Assembly (NCBI RefSeq): GCF_003711515.1
Contig: NW_021167079.1
Location: 7,310,385-7,374,384 of the forward strand
Direction of reading: 5' to 3'
DNA: 64,000 nucleotides
Source: Sodiomyces alkalinus F11
Lineage: Eukaryota; Ascomycota; Sordariomycetes; Glomerellales; Plectosphaerellaceae
Both the position numbers and the translations under genes were made by a program. Shown here piece after piece: positions 45,270 through 62,291 of this stretch. Below the pieces are notes generated by a model. It saw only the letters and a program-made list of their open reading frames with translations. It was not told where the DNA came from and did no database searches. Every line of letters begins with the position of its first letter. Position 1 is the stretch's first letter.

Positions 45270-47390
45270 TCACACGATCAAGAAATTCATATCGGGGTCC
45301 TTGAGCATCTGCACCCAACTCCGCGACTCCTCGCCCTCCCCCCTCTGCATGTCCCAGATAACCTGCAACGCATCCATGGCAGTGTAGATGAACCCCCAAG
45401 GACAGTTCAGCACCAACCTCTGCAGCCGATTCATAACCCAGGCCTGCTGGTGGCGATCCCGCGCCTCGGCGCCGGCAATGAAAGTCGGCCACGTGGTGGC
45501 CTTGAAGTTGGGGTCCCCCTCGGGGATGCTGGAGAGGTGGAACATGATGTCGCGCTCCAGCGTTTCGGCGGCGTCCGGGGGCAGGAAGCGGGCGACCGAG
45601 GGGATGGCCTGCAGGATGTACAGGCACGAGGCGAGTCGGTGGGCTGACCCGGCGTGCAGGCGGCTCTCGATGGGGACGTTTTGGAGGTAGGGCACGGAGC
45701 GGACGTCTTGGGCCCAGGCGTCGAGGTCGAGCGATTGGGCGCGTTGCATGAGGCGGAGGGCGCCCTGGGCGATTGCGTCTGCGCCGGCACAGGGGGGGGC
45801 GGAGCCGTCGGGGTCGCAGTCGCAGTCGTGGTCGTCGGTGGTCGGGATGTTGGAGAGGCGGGCAGCGTCGAGGAGGATCTGGAGCACTTGGGGCGGGCAG
45901 CAGAGGTAGCTGTTGGCAGCGGCCCGTTCGAGGATGGAGGAGATTTGGGCGGATTGGAAGTATGAGAACTGGGCGGGGGCGGTGGGCATGAAGGCAGATG
46001 CGAGGATATAGTAGCTGGAGGATTGAAGTCAGAGGTGGGAATGGGAAGAGAATTAAAAAAAGAATTTTTAAAAAAAGAAGGAAAAAAGAAGGAAAAAGGA
46101 AGGAAAAAGGAAGAAAAGAAAAGGAAAAAAGAAAAGGAAACTCACATAAAGCAATCAGACAATATATAATCACGCAAAGGATCACTAGAAGAGTCATCGG
46201 GCGACAGAAAAGTCATGATGCGTCCGGCACCCTCGAGGTGAGCCTTCCAGCCATGCTTCCCCGACTCAATGAGCTCGACATTGATGAAGAAGAGAACGGC
46301 GGCGAGGACGACGTCGCCGCCCACGGTATCGATGTTGGTGATGGCCTCGTTGAGCAGACGCAGGGCCTTTTGCTTGGCGACGAGGGCGTCGAGGAGGGCA
46401 CGGCGGGATGCTTCGGCGGCGGTGTTGGTGTTGGTGTTGGCGTTGGCGAGAGCGGATCTCTGGGCCGGAGCGAGGGGCGGACGGGTGAGGTTGGAGAGAT
46501 GGGCGGCCGATGCGGCGACGATGATATGCTGGAGTAGTGGGCTGGACTTTGTCAAAGGGATGAGGGCGCGGAAGGGGTTACGTTCGGGGATGTCGTGTGA
46601 GACGAGGTCTTTGCAGACACGGGTTGTGACTGGGCAGGTCAGCTTGTCGATCTCAAGGGGGGCGGAGGAATGAAAAGGGAACATTGGATTCAAAGATAAG
46701 GGGCCAGGTGGTGACTGAGTGAGTGAGAGTGAGAGTGAGAGTGATGAGTGAGCAGGACGAAGATAACAACATACAGTAGGAGAGATAGTAGCGATAGGGG
46801 TACTCCGCATCTTGAAAGACGGGGTCGACTAGTGTCCAAGGTGCAGGCGGGGAGGGCGAGCGTGAGAGTGGGCGTGAGGGTGAGGGTGAGCATGAGCGGA
46901 CGAGCGGCAGTTCACCTGCTGGGGAGGCAGGGTCGGACGAAGAGACGGGGGTGGTGGCGGTGGTGGCCAGGTTCCATTGTGAGTAGTGGCTTTGTTGCTG
47001 CTGCTGCTGCTGAGACTGGGATGCCGTGGTAGACGAGGAGAAGGATGACGAAGAGAAGGAGGACGAAGAGAAAACATCTGGGGAGAAAGACGAGCGGGAG
47101 GCGGCAGATGTGGACCCCGTCTCGCCGTCGCCGTCGACGTCGGACTCGGCCCGCTTCCCTCGGACGGAGACGGGTTGGACGGCCCACCTGAAGAGCTTGC
47201 CGTATCCAAGACAGTCTTGGCCGGTGGAGGAGCACTTGTGGCAGCTGGGATAGGAGCGATCGCAGCGCAGACGGCGGCGGCGGCAGTTGTGGCACGGCTT
47301 GGTCGGCGGGGGCGGGGCACGCCATGGACGCTGTTGCGAGGTGGTGGCGGCAGCAGCAGCCGTGGCCGAGGTGGTGCTTGGATTGGCCAT
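45270..47390 (-). CDS. Zn2Cys6 transcription factor with fungal_trans_2-type middle
   Basis: Four exons give 585 residues: 47390-46916, 46828-46775, 46629-46146 and 46014-45270. The zinc cluster lies near residues 30-60: CHNCRRRRLRCDRSYPSCHK, then CSSTGQDC, with six Cys in regular spacing. A Ser/Gln-rich linker follows, including a Gln run. Then comes a middle domain opening VDPVFQDAEYPYRYYLSYF and TRVCKDLVSHDIPERNPFR, typical of regulators that match the fungal-specific domain PF11951. A 54-base exon carries part of this motif. It is predicted to be nuclear. It is divergent from the MFS gene 1.35 kb away and is a candidate local regulator. Confidence 0.85.
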
Positions 47391-48737
47391 GACAAACACC
47401 AAGCCTGGGCGTTTAACTGGGGTGAGTCGTGTTTGTGGTACGAGTATGGGTAAGTCACCGTAAGTGGCTGGTAGAGAGGAGGATCTGTTAGGTAAAAGGA
47501 AAGGTAACGCAGGGCTGGGGACCCTCAGATGCAGTCTGCAGATGGCGGACAGGGTTCTCTTGACTCTTGAGGCTCGATTCGGTCAAGTCGGTGAGAAGGG
47601 GTGGGGGAAAGTACAACGTAATGAAGGATTGCAATGATGCAGTGATGCACAGAGCTGTACCCAGAAAACCTGCTTGGCGTCAAGGAAGGATCTCAGAGGA
47701 GATTTGGTTGCGCAATAGTAAGATAAGGAGTCGGAGTACGTTGTACGAAGGAAAAGGCGACTGAGGGAGTTGTGCAGTTCCGTTTCTCCATTCGTCCTCG
47801 CCGTTCTCGCCGTTCTCGCCGTTCTCGCTATCCTCGGTCAGGCTTCGGTGTGCGAAAGCCGCAACGTCCAGCATCTTTATTGGTTACTGGCTTTTCAACT
47901 CCGATCTCCGGAATCGCACACCGAGGAGAGGAGGCGGTGGAGTGCAGCAATCCTCTCACACCCATCACACCCCCTACCGTTGCGCACGGTCCACCTTAAC
48001 TAGACGCTAATCCAATCTAGAACATCGCTGACAAAGCTCACAGAACAATCCAGTCCATTTTAGGTAATGATTGTGTAGGGCTTGCATTAGCGTCGGGTAT
48101 GGAATTTTGATTAGGTCCTTAGTCAAACGTAGCTACGTAACTCTACGGATGACAAAGTCGACATCAAATTTCTACCTACCTTAGGTACAGGTACCTTGCT
48201 CGGTACTCCGTAAGGTACTTCACAAATCCATTCATCACTGTTGCCAAAGTCCACGACGTCCTTCATCATCAACCTCACCAGATCGACCCCGGGAACGAGT
48301 ATTGCCTTCAGACCAAGGCAGCACCAGCACTAGAACTGCATGACTATCTGCCACGCCAATTGGCTGTTGGGCCAAAGACGGTAGCCCAAGCCGCACATCC
48401 TGCATGGAGAGAACTCGACGGCAACCCGACCTGCAGCTCAAGCCTCAGAGGATCCAGAGCTCTTGAGTCTTCCCGCCCCCTGTTCTGATTCCCCTGGGCC
48501 AACCCAGTTTTCCAACTCGGCTCGATCGACTATCTTCAGCTCGGATGAATAGATTCTCATAATTATTCTCCGGGCGCTTTGGGTGGTGTATCGTTACATT
48601 ACATGTATTTGTAATGAGCATCCCTCAGAAGAGCCCTACATAAAGACGACAAAGGACACTCGCACCCCTCCCATCAGCGGACGACGGTACGATCATCGCT
48701 CGCATCTTGGCCGAATTTATCATCCGCCGCTCGTTCA
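47391..48737. promoter_or_regulatory. Divergent intergenic between Zn2Cys6 gene and MFS gene
   Basis: This 1.35-kb interval separates two divergent genes and probably contains both promoters. A 9-bp minisatellite ('cgttctcgc', about four units) occupies about 47797-47830. 'ctaccttaggtacaggtacc' words lie near 48174-48193. No gene is supported here. Confidence 0.5.
47797..47832. repeat. 9-bp minisatellite, about four units
   Basis: The unit 'cgttctcgc' is repeated in tandem upstream of the Zn2Cys6 gene, with minor variation at the last copy. Confidence 0.85.
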
Positions 48738-50460
48738 ATGGCCGGGCCCAATCCCCCCACTGATGTCGAGTCCCGGTCCCATTCCCGGCCCGCCGACCAT
48801 GCCACCCCATCCGTCGAAACCCCGCCGTCGGAAATGGAAATCGACATTGAGAAGCTCGGCAGACAACGTCCCGCCGTATTCAAGACCATGTGGGCTGAAC
48901 TCGGTTTCATCGTGTCCCTTTTAGGGTCCATGCTCATGGCCGTACGTCCCACGGGCCCCCCTTAGAAGTTCGGCTCCCTGGCTCACCGTTTAGGAATTCT
49001 TCGTCTCCGGCTTCCACGTCATCCTCCCCCCCCTGGCCATCGAGCTCTCCATCCCCGAAGCCTCCCAAACCTGGCCCGCCAGCGTCTTCGCCCTCGTCGC
49101 CGGCTCCTTCCTCCTCCCCTTCGGCCGCCTCGCCGACATGTACGGCGGCTACGCCGTCTTCAACGCCGGCCTCCTCTGGTTCTGCCTCTGGTGCCTCGTC
49201 GCCGGGTTCAGCCGCAACTACGTCATGCTCATCGCCTGCCGCGCCCTCCAAGGCCTCGCCGCCGCCGCCTTCCTCCCCGCCGGCATCATGCTGCTTGCCC
49301 AAACCTACCGCCCCGGTCCGCGCAAGAACGTCTTCTTCGCCCTCTACGGCGCTTCCGCCCCGCTCGGCTTCTTCCTCGGCATCCTGTTTGGTGGTATCAC
49401 CGGCGAGTTCCTCGACTGGCGGTGGTACTTTTGGCTGGGCTGCATCATCCTCGCTGTCGTATGCGCTGTCGCCTTGCTCTCCGTCCCCAACGACTGGCGC
49501 CCCGCCCCGCCGCCTGGTGGTGGTGGTGCCGGTACTGCTGCTGCTGCTGCTGCTGCTGCTGCCCCCCTGACCATGGACTGGGCCGGCTTCGCCACCATCG
49601 TGCCCGGGCTGGTCCTCGTCGTCTACGCCTTCACCGACAGCTCGCAGGCCCCGAACGGCTGGGCGAGCTCGCAGACCATCGTGCCCCTCGTCCTCGGCCT
49701 GTGCCTCCTCGCCGCCGCCTTCTGGGTCGAGCGCCGCTACGCCGTCCAACCTTTGGTCCCCGCCGAGATCTTCGCCCCGCGCCACATGAAGCGGCTCGTC
49801 GCCGCCCTGTTCTGCGGCTACGGCACCTTCGGCGTCTTCCTGCTCTACTCGACCTTCTACATCGAGTTGGTGCTGCACATGTCCCCCCTGCTGACGGCCG
49901 TGTGGTACGTCCCCCTCATTGTGGGCGGGCTCGTCATCGCCTGCCTGGGCGGGTTCACCCTCCACCTCCTCCCGGGACGCGTCCTCCTCGTTCTCGCGGG
50001 GCTGGGGAACGTGGGGTCCGTGGTCCTCTTCGCCCTGATGCCCGAGGACCCGAACTACTGGGCTTGGGTCTTCCCTGCCATGGTCTGCTCCACCGTCGGT
50101 ATCGACATCACCTTCACGGTCACCAACGTCTTTATCACTACCAACCTCCCCGCGCGGTGGCAGGGGCTCGCGGGCGCGCTGATCAACAGCACTTTGTTCC
50201 TGGGCATCAGCTTCTTCCTGGGCTTGGCGGAGGTGGCCGTCGGTCAGACGTCGCACTTGGGCCTGCGCGAGAATTACCAGGTGGCCTTTTGGTTTGCCAC
50301 GGGCATCGCTGGGGTTGCCTTGCTCCTCTTTGTGTTTATCGATCCCGGACAGGCGAAGAGCCAGCTGACGGTGGAGGAGAGGGCGAGATTAGAAGGGGCG
50401 GCGGGGAGAATTGACCCGGGCGATGAGAAGACGAATGAGGGGGTGGATGCAGGAAAGTAA
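48738..50460 (+). CDS. MFS transporter, DHA-type drug:H+ antiporter
   Basis: Two exons (48738-48941 and 48994-50460) encode 556 residues. A hydrophilic N-terminus is followed by many membrane helices, beginning at MWAELGFIVSLLGSMLMA. The first intracellular loop is GRLADMYGGY, and the RALQGLAAAAFLPAG block is like motif B. The motif C equivalent is LYGASAPLGFFLGILFGG. The helix count looks like 14, which suggests DHA2. The loop between the two halves contains nine consecutive Ala from a (ctg)n-like tract. It is a plasma-membrane proton-coupled exporter by family; the substrate is not predictable. It lies divergent from the Zn2Cys6 regulator and tail-to-tail with the GH74 gene. Confidence 0.85.
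49535..49561 (+). repeat. Coding trinucleotide repeat (poly-Ala) in the MFS loop
   Basis: A 'gctgctgct' run encodes nine Ala in the cytoplasmic linker between predicted helices 6 and 7. Such tracts vary in length between strains of other fungi. Confidence 0.8.
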
Positions 50461-50709
50461 ACGAAAGGAAGAAGGGAAGACGGGAAGACGGGAAAAAAAA
50501 AGACAAGGGCATCGTCAGGGGCGGATTTAACATGAGGCCACAATAGGCAACAAACCATAGACAGGCCATCGGTCAAGGGTGTGATACAGGAGATATAGAG
50601 CATACAGGACTCGACCTAGACTCAAATTTAATAGAAATTATACCAACAGCCCTTTGTTTTCAAATGCTTACATATTTACATGCATCAAGACCACGTTCCA
50701 CGGCAGCCC
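50461..50709. other. Convergent 3' flanks of MFS and GH74 genes
   Basis: About 250 bases separate the two stop codons. An A-rich patch (50490-50505) and 'aaatttaatagaaatta' (50623-50639) could serve 3' end formation. No gene is seen. Confidence 0.5.
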
Positions 50710-53105
50710 TTAACACTTAGGTCCAACAACCCCCTCCGCCCAGAAAACACCCCTGCCGTTGGTACCAACATACACCAGACCGGGGTGATTCCCGCTGCCA
50801 GCAAGCGCATTAGCATCAATGGCGCCGAACCCAATCTCCCCCTGGACGTCATGCCAGGTAGCGCCGCCATTAGCACTGCCATACAGCTTCGGGCCCGCGG
50901 GACCGATACCAAAGGCGTAGACGTTCCACGCCTCGCCCTTGCCGCGACCAAGCGCAATGCGGAACGCGTTCGTAATGTCCCCGGCCAGCTCGAACGTCTC
51001 GCCAAAGTCCACGCTGTGGAACACGCCCGCGTTGGTCGACACCCAGACGTCGCCGGCCTCGGCCGGGTGCGCCGCGATGTAGCGCACCTGCGACACGCCC
51101 TCCAGCGCGCCACCTGGCACGAACGTCGCCCCCCCGTCGGTCGAAACGTAGAACGTGCCCCCCGCACCGGCGTAGAAGACATCGTTGTCGCGCTTGTCGC
51201 TAGCGATGGCAGCTCGGGCGGGGAGCGAAGAGACGGACGAAAGCGCGCCCCCGTTCTGCGACCGCCGCACGCCCACCGCCTCGGTCGACCAGAGGATGAC
51301 GTCGCCGTCGGCCGAGTAGGCCACCGTGCCGCCGGCCGCGTCGGTGTCGGCCGCGGGACTCATGCCCCAGGTGAACCCCCCGTCCGACGACACGGCGAGC
51401 TGTTCCTGGCCGCGGACGTTGCCGACCTGGACGACCCGGTTCACGTCGTTCCCGGCGTAGTCGACGCTAACGGAGCCGTCGAAGCGCGGGTTGGTCCAGG
51501 TGGACTGCGGCGGGGCGTCGAGGTCGTCGGCGGAGGCGAAGGTGAAGCCGCTGTTGTCGTAGGTGGCGATCAGGAGCTCGCTGCCGCCCGGGGCGGAGGC
51601 GAGGGACAGAATGGCGAACTCCTCGATCCCGTCGGCCAGGGACTGGATGTTAATGGTCTCGTCGGCATCATCCCAGTTGGTGAGGTCGTGCCCCCCGTAA
51701 ATGGTGAGACCCGTGCCGTACAGCCAGTGATCACTATCAAAGGGGTTGATCTCGAGGGACTCGATCATCCAGCCGAGCTTCTCGGTGACGCCATCCAGAA
51801 AACTGGTCTGGATCCAGGGCGCCTTGGGGGCGGAGATGTTGTAGCGGAGGTCCATCTCCGGGTAGTTGCCCCACTGCCAGATCGGGGTCCAGGAGGCGCC
51901 CGAGTCGGTGGAGCGCCAGAGCTGGGCGTCGGGCCACCACGAGTTGAGGGCGGCGACGACGAGGGTGCCCGGGTTCTGGGCGTCGAGGGCCAGGCCGCCG
52001 AATCCGAAGAAGTGGTCCCCGCCGCTGACGGGGGTGATGTCGGTCCAGGAGCCGGTGGCCATGTCGTAGCGATACACGGCGCCGTCGCTGCCGTCGTAAG
52101 GGCCGGTTCCGTCGCTGTAGGTGAGGTACAGGACACGCTCCTCGGGCGAGAGCTTGGCCTTGTGGGGGAGGAAGCCGATGGGCTGGCTTGCGACGGGGGA
52201 CCAGGTGGCGCCGGCGTCTTCCGAGACGTAGACGGATTCGGCGGTACTGTCGGCGGTACCGACGAAGATGCGGGAGGTGGCGCCGTCGAGCGGGGCGGAG
52301 GTGGTGTCGAAGGTGACGAAGGCGAGGCCGTGGATGTCCGAGTTGTAGCCGCTCTGGTCCTGGGGGTCGGGGATGAAGGTGCCCGGGTTGGGGAAGGCGG
52401 TCACGTGCTCGAAGGTGGCGCCGCCGTCGGCGCTCTTCCACAGGCCGTTGCCGCTGCGGGCGCCGAAGTAGACGATGTTGGAGTTGATGGGGTCCACGGC
52501 GAGGCGCTCACCCATGCCGCGGCCGGGCATGTTGCCTCCGACCTTGAAAGGGAGTTCGCTGAAAGTCCATGTCTCGCCACGGTCTTCGCTCCTTCCGATG
52601 GCGCCGTTGTTGGGGTCCCTGGGAGAGTATAGTCAGCGCATGAAGCGGTGGCTGGAGTTGACTACGAAGGACGGAAGTAAGGAGAAAAAAAAAAGAAGAA
52701 GAAAAAAAGAGAGAGAGAGAGGAAAGAAACGCACCAGCTATTGGTATACATGCCAAAAGCAGCGAGGACGACATCCGGATCGGAGGGATCCACGGCGACG
52801 GCGTCAATGCCCCATCTATTCCTGTTTCCCGAGTCAGTCGAGGACCTCTTATACTTTCCGAAGACGAGGCGCATCGCATACCAGTTGTGATGAAAGGCGA
52901 GGTTGTCGGTCAGAGGGGTCCACGAGTCGTCCGAGTTCCAGCGATAGAGGCCACCAATGTCGGTCCTGGCATAGGCAACCCCCTCCGCATTAGGATGGAA
53001 GAGAATGCCGGGGACGAAACCGCCTCCGCCACCGATGTGAACGTTCTCCCATTCGAAAGCAGCGCAGGCCGTGGCCGCAGCTGCGAGAAGTAGCTGGTGC
53101 TTCAT
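50710..53105 (-). CDS. GH74 xyloglucanase (secreted endo-xyloglucanase)
   Basis: Two exons (53105-52735 and 52618-50710) encode 759 residues. The start MKHQLLLAAAATACAAFEWE is a signal peptide leading into the family's first strand (VHIGGGGGFVPGILFHPNAE). Recurrent sialidase-like Asp-box phrases such as SEDRGETW, SADGGATF, SEDAGATW, STDSGASW and SANGGATW mark the two seven-bladed propellers of GH74. The first catalytic Asp is likely in AYARTDIGGLYRWN. The end (GRGVFWAEGVV) fits the family, and no CBM1 follows. GH74 enzymes cut the glucan backbone of xyloglucan outside the cell. It is divergent from the GH2 gene with a shared 1.2-kb promoter. Confidence 0.93.
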
Positions 53106-57757
<4,652 letters not shown>

Positions 57758-58067
57758 GAGGCGCGGTCTTGAAAAGGGAGGCAAAAAAATGAGAGAGGAA
57801 AGGAAAAAGGCCCAGCCTTGATTTTCTCAAAGGAGATGAAAATATGTATCCCTTTATGAATCGAAAGGGCACTTCGTCTTCGCAAGATGAAAGATCCTCC
57901 CGCCCTCAAAGATCACCCAGGTATCTCAGTGTCCAAGCCACCATATCATTTCCATATCGTCTCCGAGTTCCGTTCTTTGTGTTGCAATATTCGCTGGACG
58001 CTAAAGAGCAAAGTCATTCGTCGTATCCCATATCTCGATCATCTTTTGCGTCATAAAAACTGCCCCC
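57758..58067. other. Convergent 3' flanks of GH2 and the second Zn2Cys6 gene
   Basis: About 310 bases lie between the stop codons. They contain A-rich segments usable for polyadenylation (57780-57800) and no gene. Confidence 0.5.
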
Positions 58068-59972
58068 CTACGCCCAGTTCTCCGGGCTGATGCCAATGTT
58101 GCCAATGCTCCACCGGTCCACATTGGCCTCCTCGTCCCTCTCCCTCTCGTCAATGGGCCGCGCAAACTCGGTCAGGAAGCGCAGCATCCAGCGGTCCATG
58201 CGGTAGGTGTCGTCGGTGCTCTTGCGGCACAGCTCGTGGAAGGTCTTGAGGCGGGCGAAGCAGACCTCGAGGGCGGGCCAGTACTGGCGGAGGGTGACGA
58301 GCGAGTTGAAGTTGCGCTCCAGCTGGGCGCGGGCGGCGGCAATCTCGGCCTCGTCCGTCTCGAAGAGGAGGGTGTGGATGAAGACGGAGGAGGTGATGAC
58401 GATGATGTGGCCCAGCATGTTGAAGAAGCAGTCGCAGCCCGGCGTGGTGTTGGCGAGGTCGATGATGCGGGAGAGGGCGACGGCGTTGTCCTTGCACTTC
58501 CGGGCGAAGGCCTGGGCGGTGGGCGAGTCCGGGTAGCGGCGCTGCTCGTCGAGGTACTGGTAGAAGAGGAGCTGGCTGAAGTGGTAGTGGCTGACGTGGA
58601 CGGCGATGAAGATGCGGCCCTGGCCCTGGGAGGCGAATGCGTGCAGGTTGGAAGGTGTGTCGCGGATGGTGGGGGGCAGGGCGATCTCCCAGGCCTTGAG
58701 TTCCTGGGAGAGGGCCGAGACGGTCTCGTCGATGTTGGTGACGGTCGAGTCGGAGGTCAGGGCCTTGATGGCGTCGTTGACGCGCAGGAGGATGCCGTTG
58801 AGCTTGATGTTCTGGGCGAGGAGGGAGTCTTCGCGGTTGGGAGAGAGGATAAAGTCGAAGGGGTTGCTGCTGGCGCGGCTCATGTTCAGGAAGGTGGACT
58901 CGTTCATGGGCAGGGGGACGTCATGGCGTCGGTTCATGAGGCGAGGGAGGTTGACGCCGGTGGACGACCAAACGTCGATCATGCAGAGCGACCAGTACAC
59001 TAGGGAGTAGCGTGTGGTTAGTTTTGTTTCCACGGTCCCAAGGACAAGAAGACCCAAGACGACGGGTGCGAGATGAATGATGCTCACCTCGGATGTGAAT
59101 CTCCCGCTGCAGGGGATCTGGCGTGGGCATATTAGGCAAGTCGAGAAAGTTGGCAATACGGCAGGCGGCGGCATAGAAGACCGACTCGGCGGCGGCCTCT
59201 CCCTCGACTATGCTGATGGCGCCGAGCAGGACGCACGCCTGGATGGTGGCCAGGGACACATCGCGCAGGTTCAGGAGGACGTTGGCTTCGGTAGCAAACT
59301 GCTCCCCGCGGGCCATACGAGGGATGCCGGCAAAGACGGGATTCGAGGAAAAGCGAGCCGACAGAGCGATCATGCCGTAGACGAGGATGAGAGGAGCGGT
59401 GCCTTCGTGGAGATCGAGCATGAAGCTGGGTCGGTGGAAGAGGGAGTGGAGCTGGTCGTGGATGTACTTGAAGTAAAGTTCCACGAGCTCGAAGCACAGG
59501 GCCTTGTCCTGGACGACGGCGGCCGGGGAGATGACCTGGGGCTTGGGGGCGGAGGGAGCGGAGGGGGGAGATTGGGCCGAGGAAACGGAGGGAACAGAAG
59601 AGGCGACAGTTGCTGGGTCTATCAGGTGGGCGAGGTGGGCGAGGTTGGCGGTGGCCTGTCCGACATGAAGCCTTGGCGCAGTCGGATCATGACGAGGCTG
59701 AGGGAGGACGACATGAGAGGCGATCGGAGGAGCTGGAGACACAGGGCTCGTGGGGTTGGAGTTCGGATGTGGATGCGAGCGCTGATAAGGGTGAGGATGC
59801 GGATGTTTTATCCTGGGGTGAATGACGGAGCCGGCACGGGAACAGGAGATGTTCTGGGTGGCGCAGTACACGCACTGAGCACCTGGTACGGGGACCTCGC
59901 ATTTCCGCCTCCGAGTCCTGGATCATGGCGAGACATGGGCGGGGACGATAAGCAGGGGCCAAGAGGAAGAGG

Positions 59973-60003
<31 letters not shown>

Positions 60004-60114
60004 GAAAAGGAAAAAGGAAAAAGGAAAAAGGAAAAAGGAAAAAGGAAAAAGGAAAAAGCAAAAAGGGAAAAAGGAAGCTTACCGACAAGCGGAGCAGGCT
60101 GTTGAGTATCTCAT
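58068..60114 (-). CDS. Zn2Cys6 transcription factor, zinc cluster split by intron
   Basis: Three exons (60114-60083, 59917-59088 and 58999-58068) encode 597 residues. Exon 1 holds only MRYSTACSACR. The frame resumes after a 165-base intron with RRRKCEVPVPGAQCVYCATQ and then NISC, completing six Cys. The common longest-ORF view would start inside exon 2 and lose the DNA-binding domain. A His/Pro-rich linker leads to a fungal-specific transcription factor domain (ELYFKYIHDQLHSLFHRPSF; SLCMIDVWSSTGVNLPRLMN). It is predicted to be nuclear. It lies convergent with GH2 and divergent from the sugar permease, which makes it the best candidate for local control. The exact inducer is unknown. Confidence 0.85.
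59979..60057. repeat. Microsatellites in intron 1 of the zinc-cluster gene
   Basis: A (TA)n run at about 59979-60002 is followed by about seven copies of 'aaaaagg' at about 60006-60057. Both lie inside the 165-base intron that splits the zinc cluster. On the transcribed strand they form its pyrimidine-rich start and TA-rich middle. Confidence 0.9.
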
Positions 60115-61500
60115 CTCTTGGGCGAGGCTCGCGCTGGTCGCATCATTCACGTGGACCTCAGCAGGTCCCTTTCTGCCTGCTCGATGACGACTGACGGAGC
60201 TTGCCTAAGGCGACGAAACCTAGGATGATTCAATTGACGCTGAAAGGTCAGTTTGAGGGCAGATGGCGATGGATTGCAGTGGAGAGGTTTTGGCGAAGGC
60301 GCTGCTGGCGGGAAAAACGAGCCATGAGTGGTTGGAGTGGTTGGAGAGGAGGAAAAAAAAAAAGAAAAAAAAAAAAGAGACAAGACAAGAGGGGAACTTC
60401 ACGCGAGATCGGACGACGCTTCGTTGAAGGGGCTCACTCACTTGTTCAGGCGGTTGTGGGGTAAAGGGTAAATGTGGAGGAGTGGAGATTCGGTACGTAC
60501 AAGGTACAGTGTAGAATGCGGGTGGAAGGCGTGACGGACGGAGGGAGCGGAGTAGAAAGGTAAGGTACTGTAGAAAGGTAGAAAGAACAGCACAGAGCCG
60601 AGGGAAGAGGAAAATGCCTCTGGGTAGACGGTGGACCCAAGTTTTTAGGGCAAGATCAGACGGAGTCGTTGCTTCCATTATGCCGTTTCGCCCAAAGAAA
60701 TCATGATGCATCGCCAATCCAGCGTCCCCATTGGTAGCATCCTGTACCGGTACCAAACCTCCCCCAGTCACCCGACACCTACCTTGGACATTTTCCTCCC
60801 TTCGATCTTGCCTTATTCAAGGCCATCATTTGGGTCGTCGTAGGTGGTGGTGGTGGTGGTTGTGGTGGTTGTGGCTATGGTTATGGTCACTGGTGACAAG
60901 GTCCCGTGGCTAGCTGTGGCTTCGGACAGATTCAGGGTGTATTCAGGCTAAAGGCATGGGAATTCGAGAGAATATCGCCCCCGTTGCCATGTTAAGAACA
61001 TAACGACCAAAACGACCAAATTGAATTGATCGGAGCGAATTGTCCGAGCTTAATCGACTCAGGGACACGACCCTGTAATTAGCATAAATTGGGCCTTTAA
61101 CTGAATCATGTCGGTGTCTGTCGGGATCGGACCGAATCGTTCGAGTTTGGTACTATGAAGAGCCAGGAAAGAAAAGAACGAGTGCGACTGCGACTGCGAC
61201 GTCCCAACACGGAGGGGAGGAGATCGGGATGGGTAACGGCACGACTTAAATATTCCGCCATGCCGGCTCCTGAGTTCTTCACGAAACAATGCATCCGACT
61301 CATGGCTCCAGTATGAACATGTCAAAACCGCTGTAGTGGAGACAGGGGACGTCGGGCGTCGGACGTCGGATATCGGACACCGGCGACGCATGCATCAAGC
61401 ATCCATTGCGATCAAGTGGGAGTTTTCCGACCCCGAGCGTCTCAGGGCGTCCCACTCCCGAGTACGTTGTACCGGGAGCATCGCGACAATTCAGAACATA

Positions 61501-61530
61501 CGGACACGGACACGGACACGGACACGGACA
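61501..61530. repeat. Hexanucleotide repeat (ggacac), about five units
   Basis: Tandem 'cggacacggacacggacac' lies within the regulator-permease interval. Confidence 0.85.
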
Positions 61531-61862
61531 TGTACCTTTATGACACAGAGCCATACCCCGTGGTCATGGCGTCCAGCTCTCCTTCTCCCGACTATGAGGC
61601 AAACCAGGTAGTTACGGATACCTAGGTACCTACCTGTCTTTCGGGCTTCCCCTCATCCCTTCCTCATCCCTCTTTCCATTACCAAATCAAGTGCAAACAA
61701 GTCAAGAACCTACGCCACCTATCTGGAACGCTCCACTAAACCTTAACCTGCCCGCGTCTGCGTCTGCGTCTCCACTCACCCCAATCCCATACATAAGGTA
61801 GCTCATTAGCTCATTAGCTCATCTGCTCATCTCATGGCCAAACGGCCAATCCCACCTGTCGG

Positions 61863-61892
61863 GTACTTTGTACTTTGTACTTTGTACTTTGT
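61863..61892. repeat. 7-bp repeat (tactttg), about four units
   Basis: Tandem 'gtactttgtactttgtactt' continues to a diverged last unit about 400 bases upstream of the permease start. Confidence 0.85.
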
Positions 61893-62291
61893 ATTTCGTA
61901 CCTAAGGTAATTTCATGTCTCGCCCGTTCATCTCCAAACATCTTGCTGGAAAATCATCACCGCCTTGTCTCGCTCGCTCTCGACATTCAACTGTCACCGA
62001 ACATATCCTATCCCGAACGTCAGACAATCGCTGGAAACTCCGTTGCGCTTATTCAGTCTCAGGCTATCGTCGCGTTGCGTTTGTAGTTTCAGCCATTTCA
62101 TATCCCTCGTGTCCCCCGACTGTACGCCTTCAACAACGAACAGCCATTCGCTGCAATCAACACAGGCCGTTTCCTTTTCCTACAACGGTGCAGACTCATC
62201 TGACATACTTACCTTCTTTACCTCCCAACTCCGTCAAGTTGACGGCTCTTCGCGCCTTTCGGTGCGTCACGGCCTGTTCCGACTGCCACCA

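Larger units (their letters stand above)
60115..62291. promoter_or_regulatory. Long divergent interval between regulator and sugar permease
   Basis: This 2.2-kb interval contains several simple repeats: A-rich 60353-60375, (GGT/GGTT)n at 60845-60890, (ggacac)n at about 61501-61530 and (tactttg)n at about 61863-61892. Many small ORFs overlap without domains. An ORF open from 61965 is in frame with the permease but lacks family similarity upstream of 62292, so it is treated as 5' leader. The interval probably carries both promoters. Confidence 0.5.

Noticed and set aside
48934..50256. A 440-codon minus-strand ORF over the MFS gene.
   Set aside because: Gly/Glu/Asp-rich composition without domains. 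It is the antisense shadow of a GC-rich membrane-protein gene.
39510..50460. A secondary-metabolite cluster (bZIP, Zn2Cys6, MFS exporter).
   Set aside because: No polyketide synthase, NRPS, terpene synthase or tailoring enzyme is present in the window.
50680..52632. A 650-codon plus-strand ORF over the GH74 gene.
   Set aside because: Gly/Val/Glu-rich and without family features. The minus strand carries Asp-box motifs and a signal peptide in the proper exon structure.
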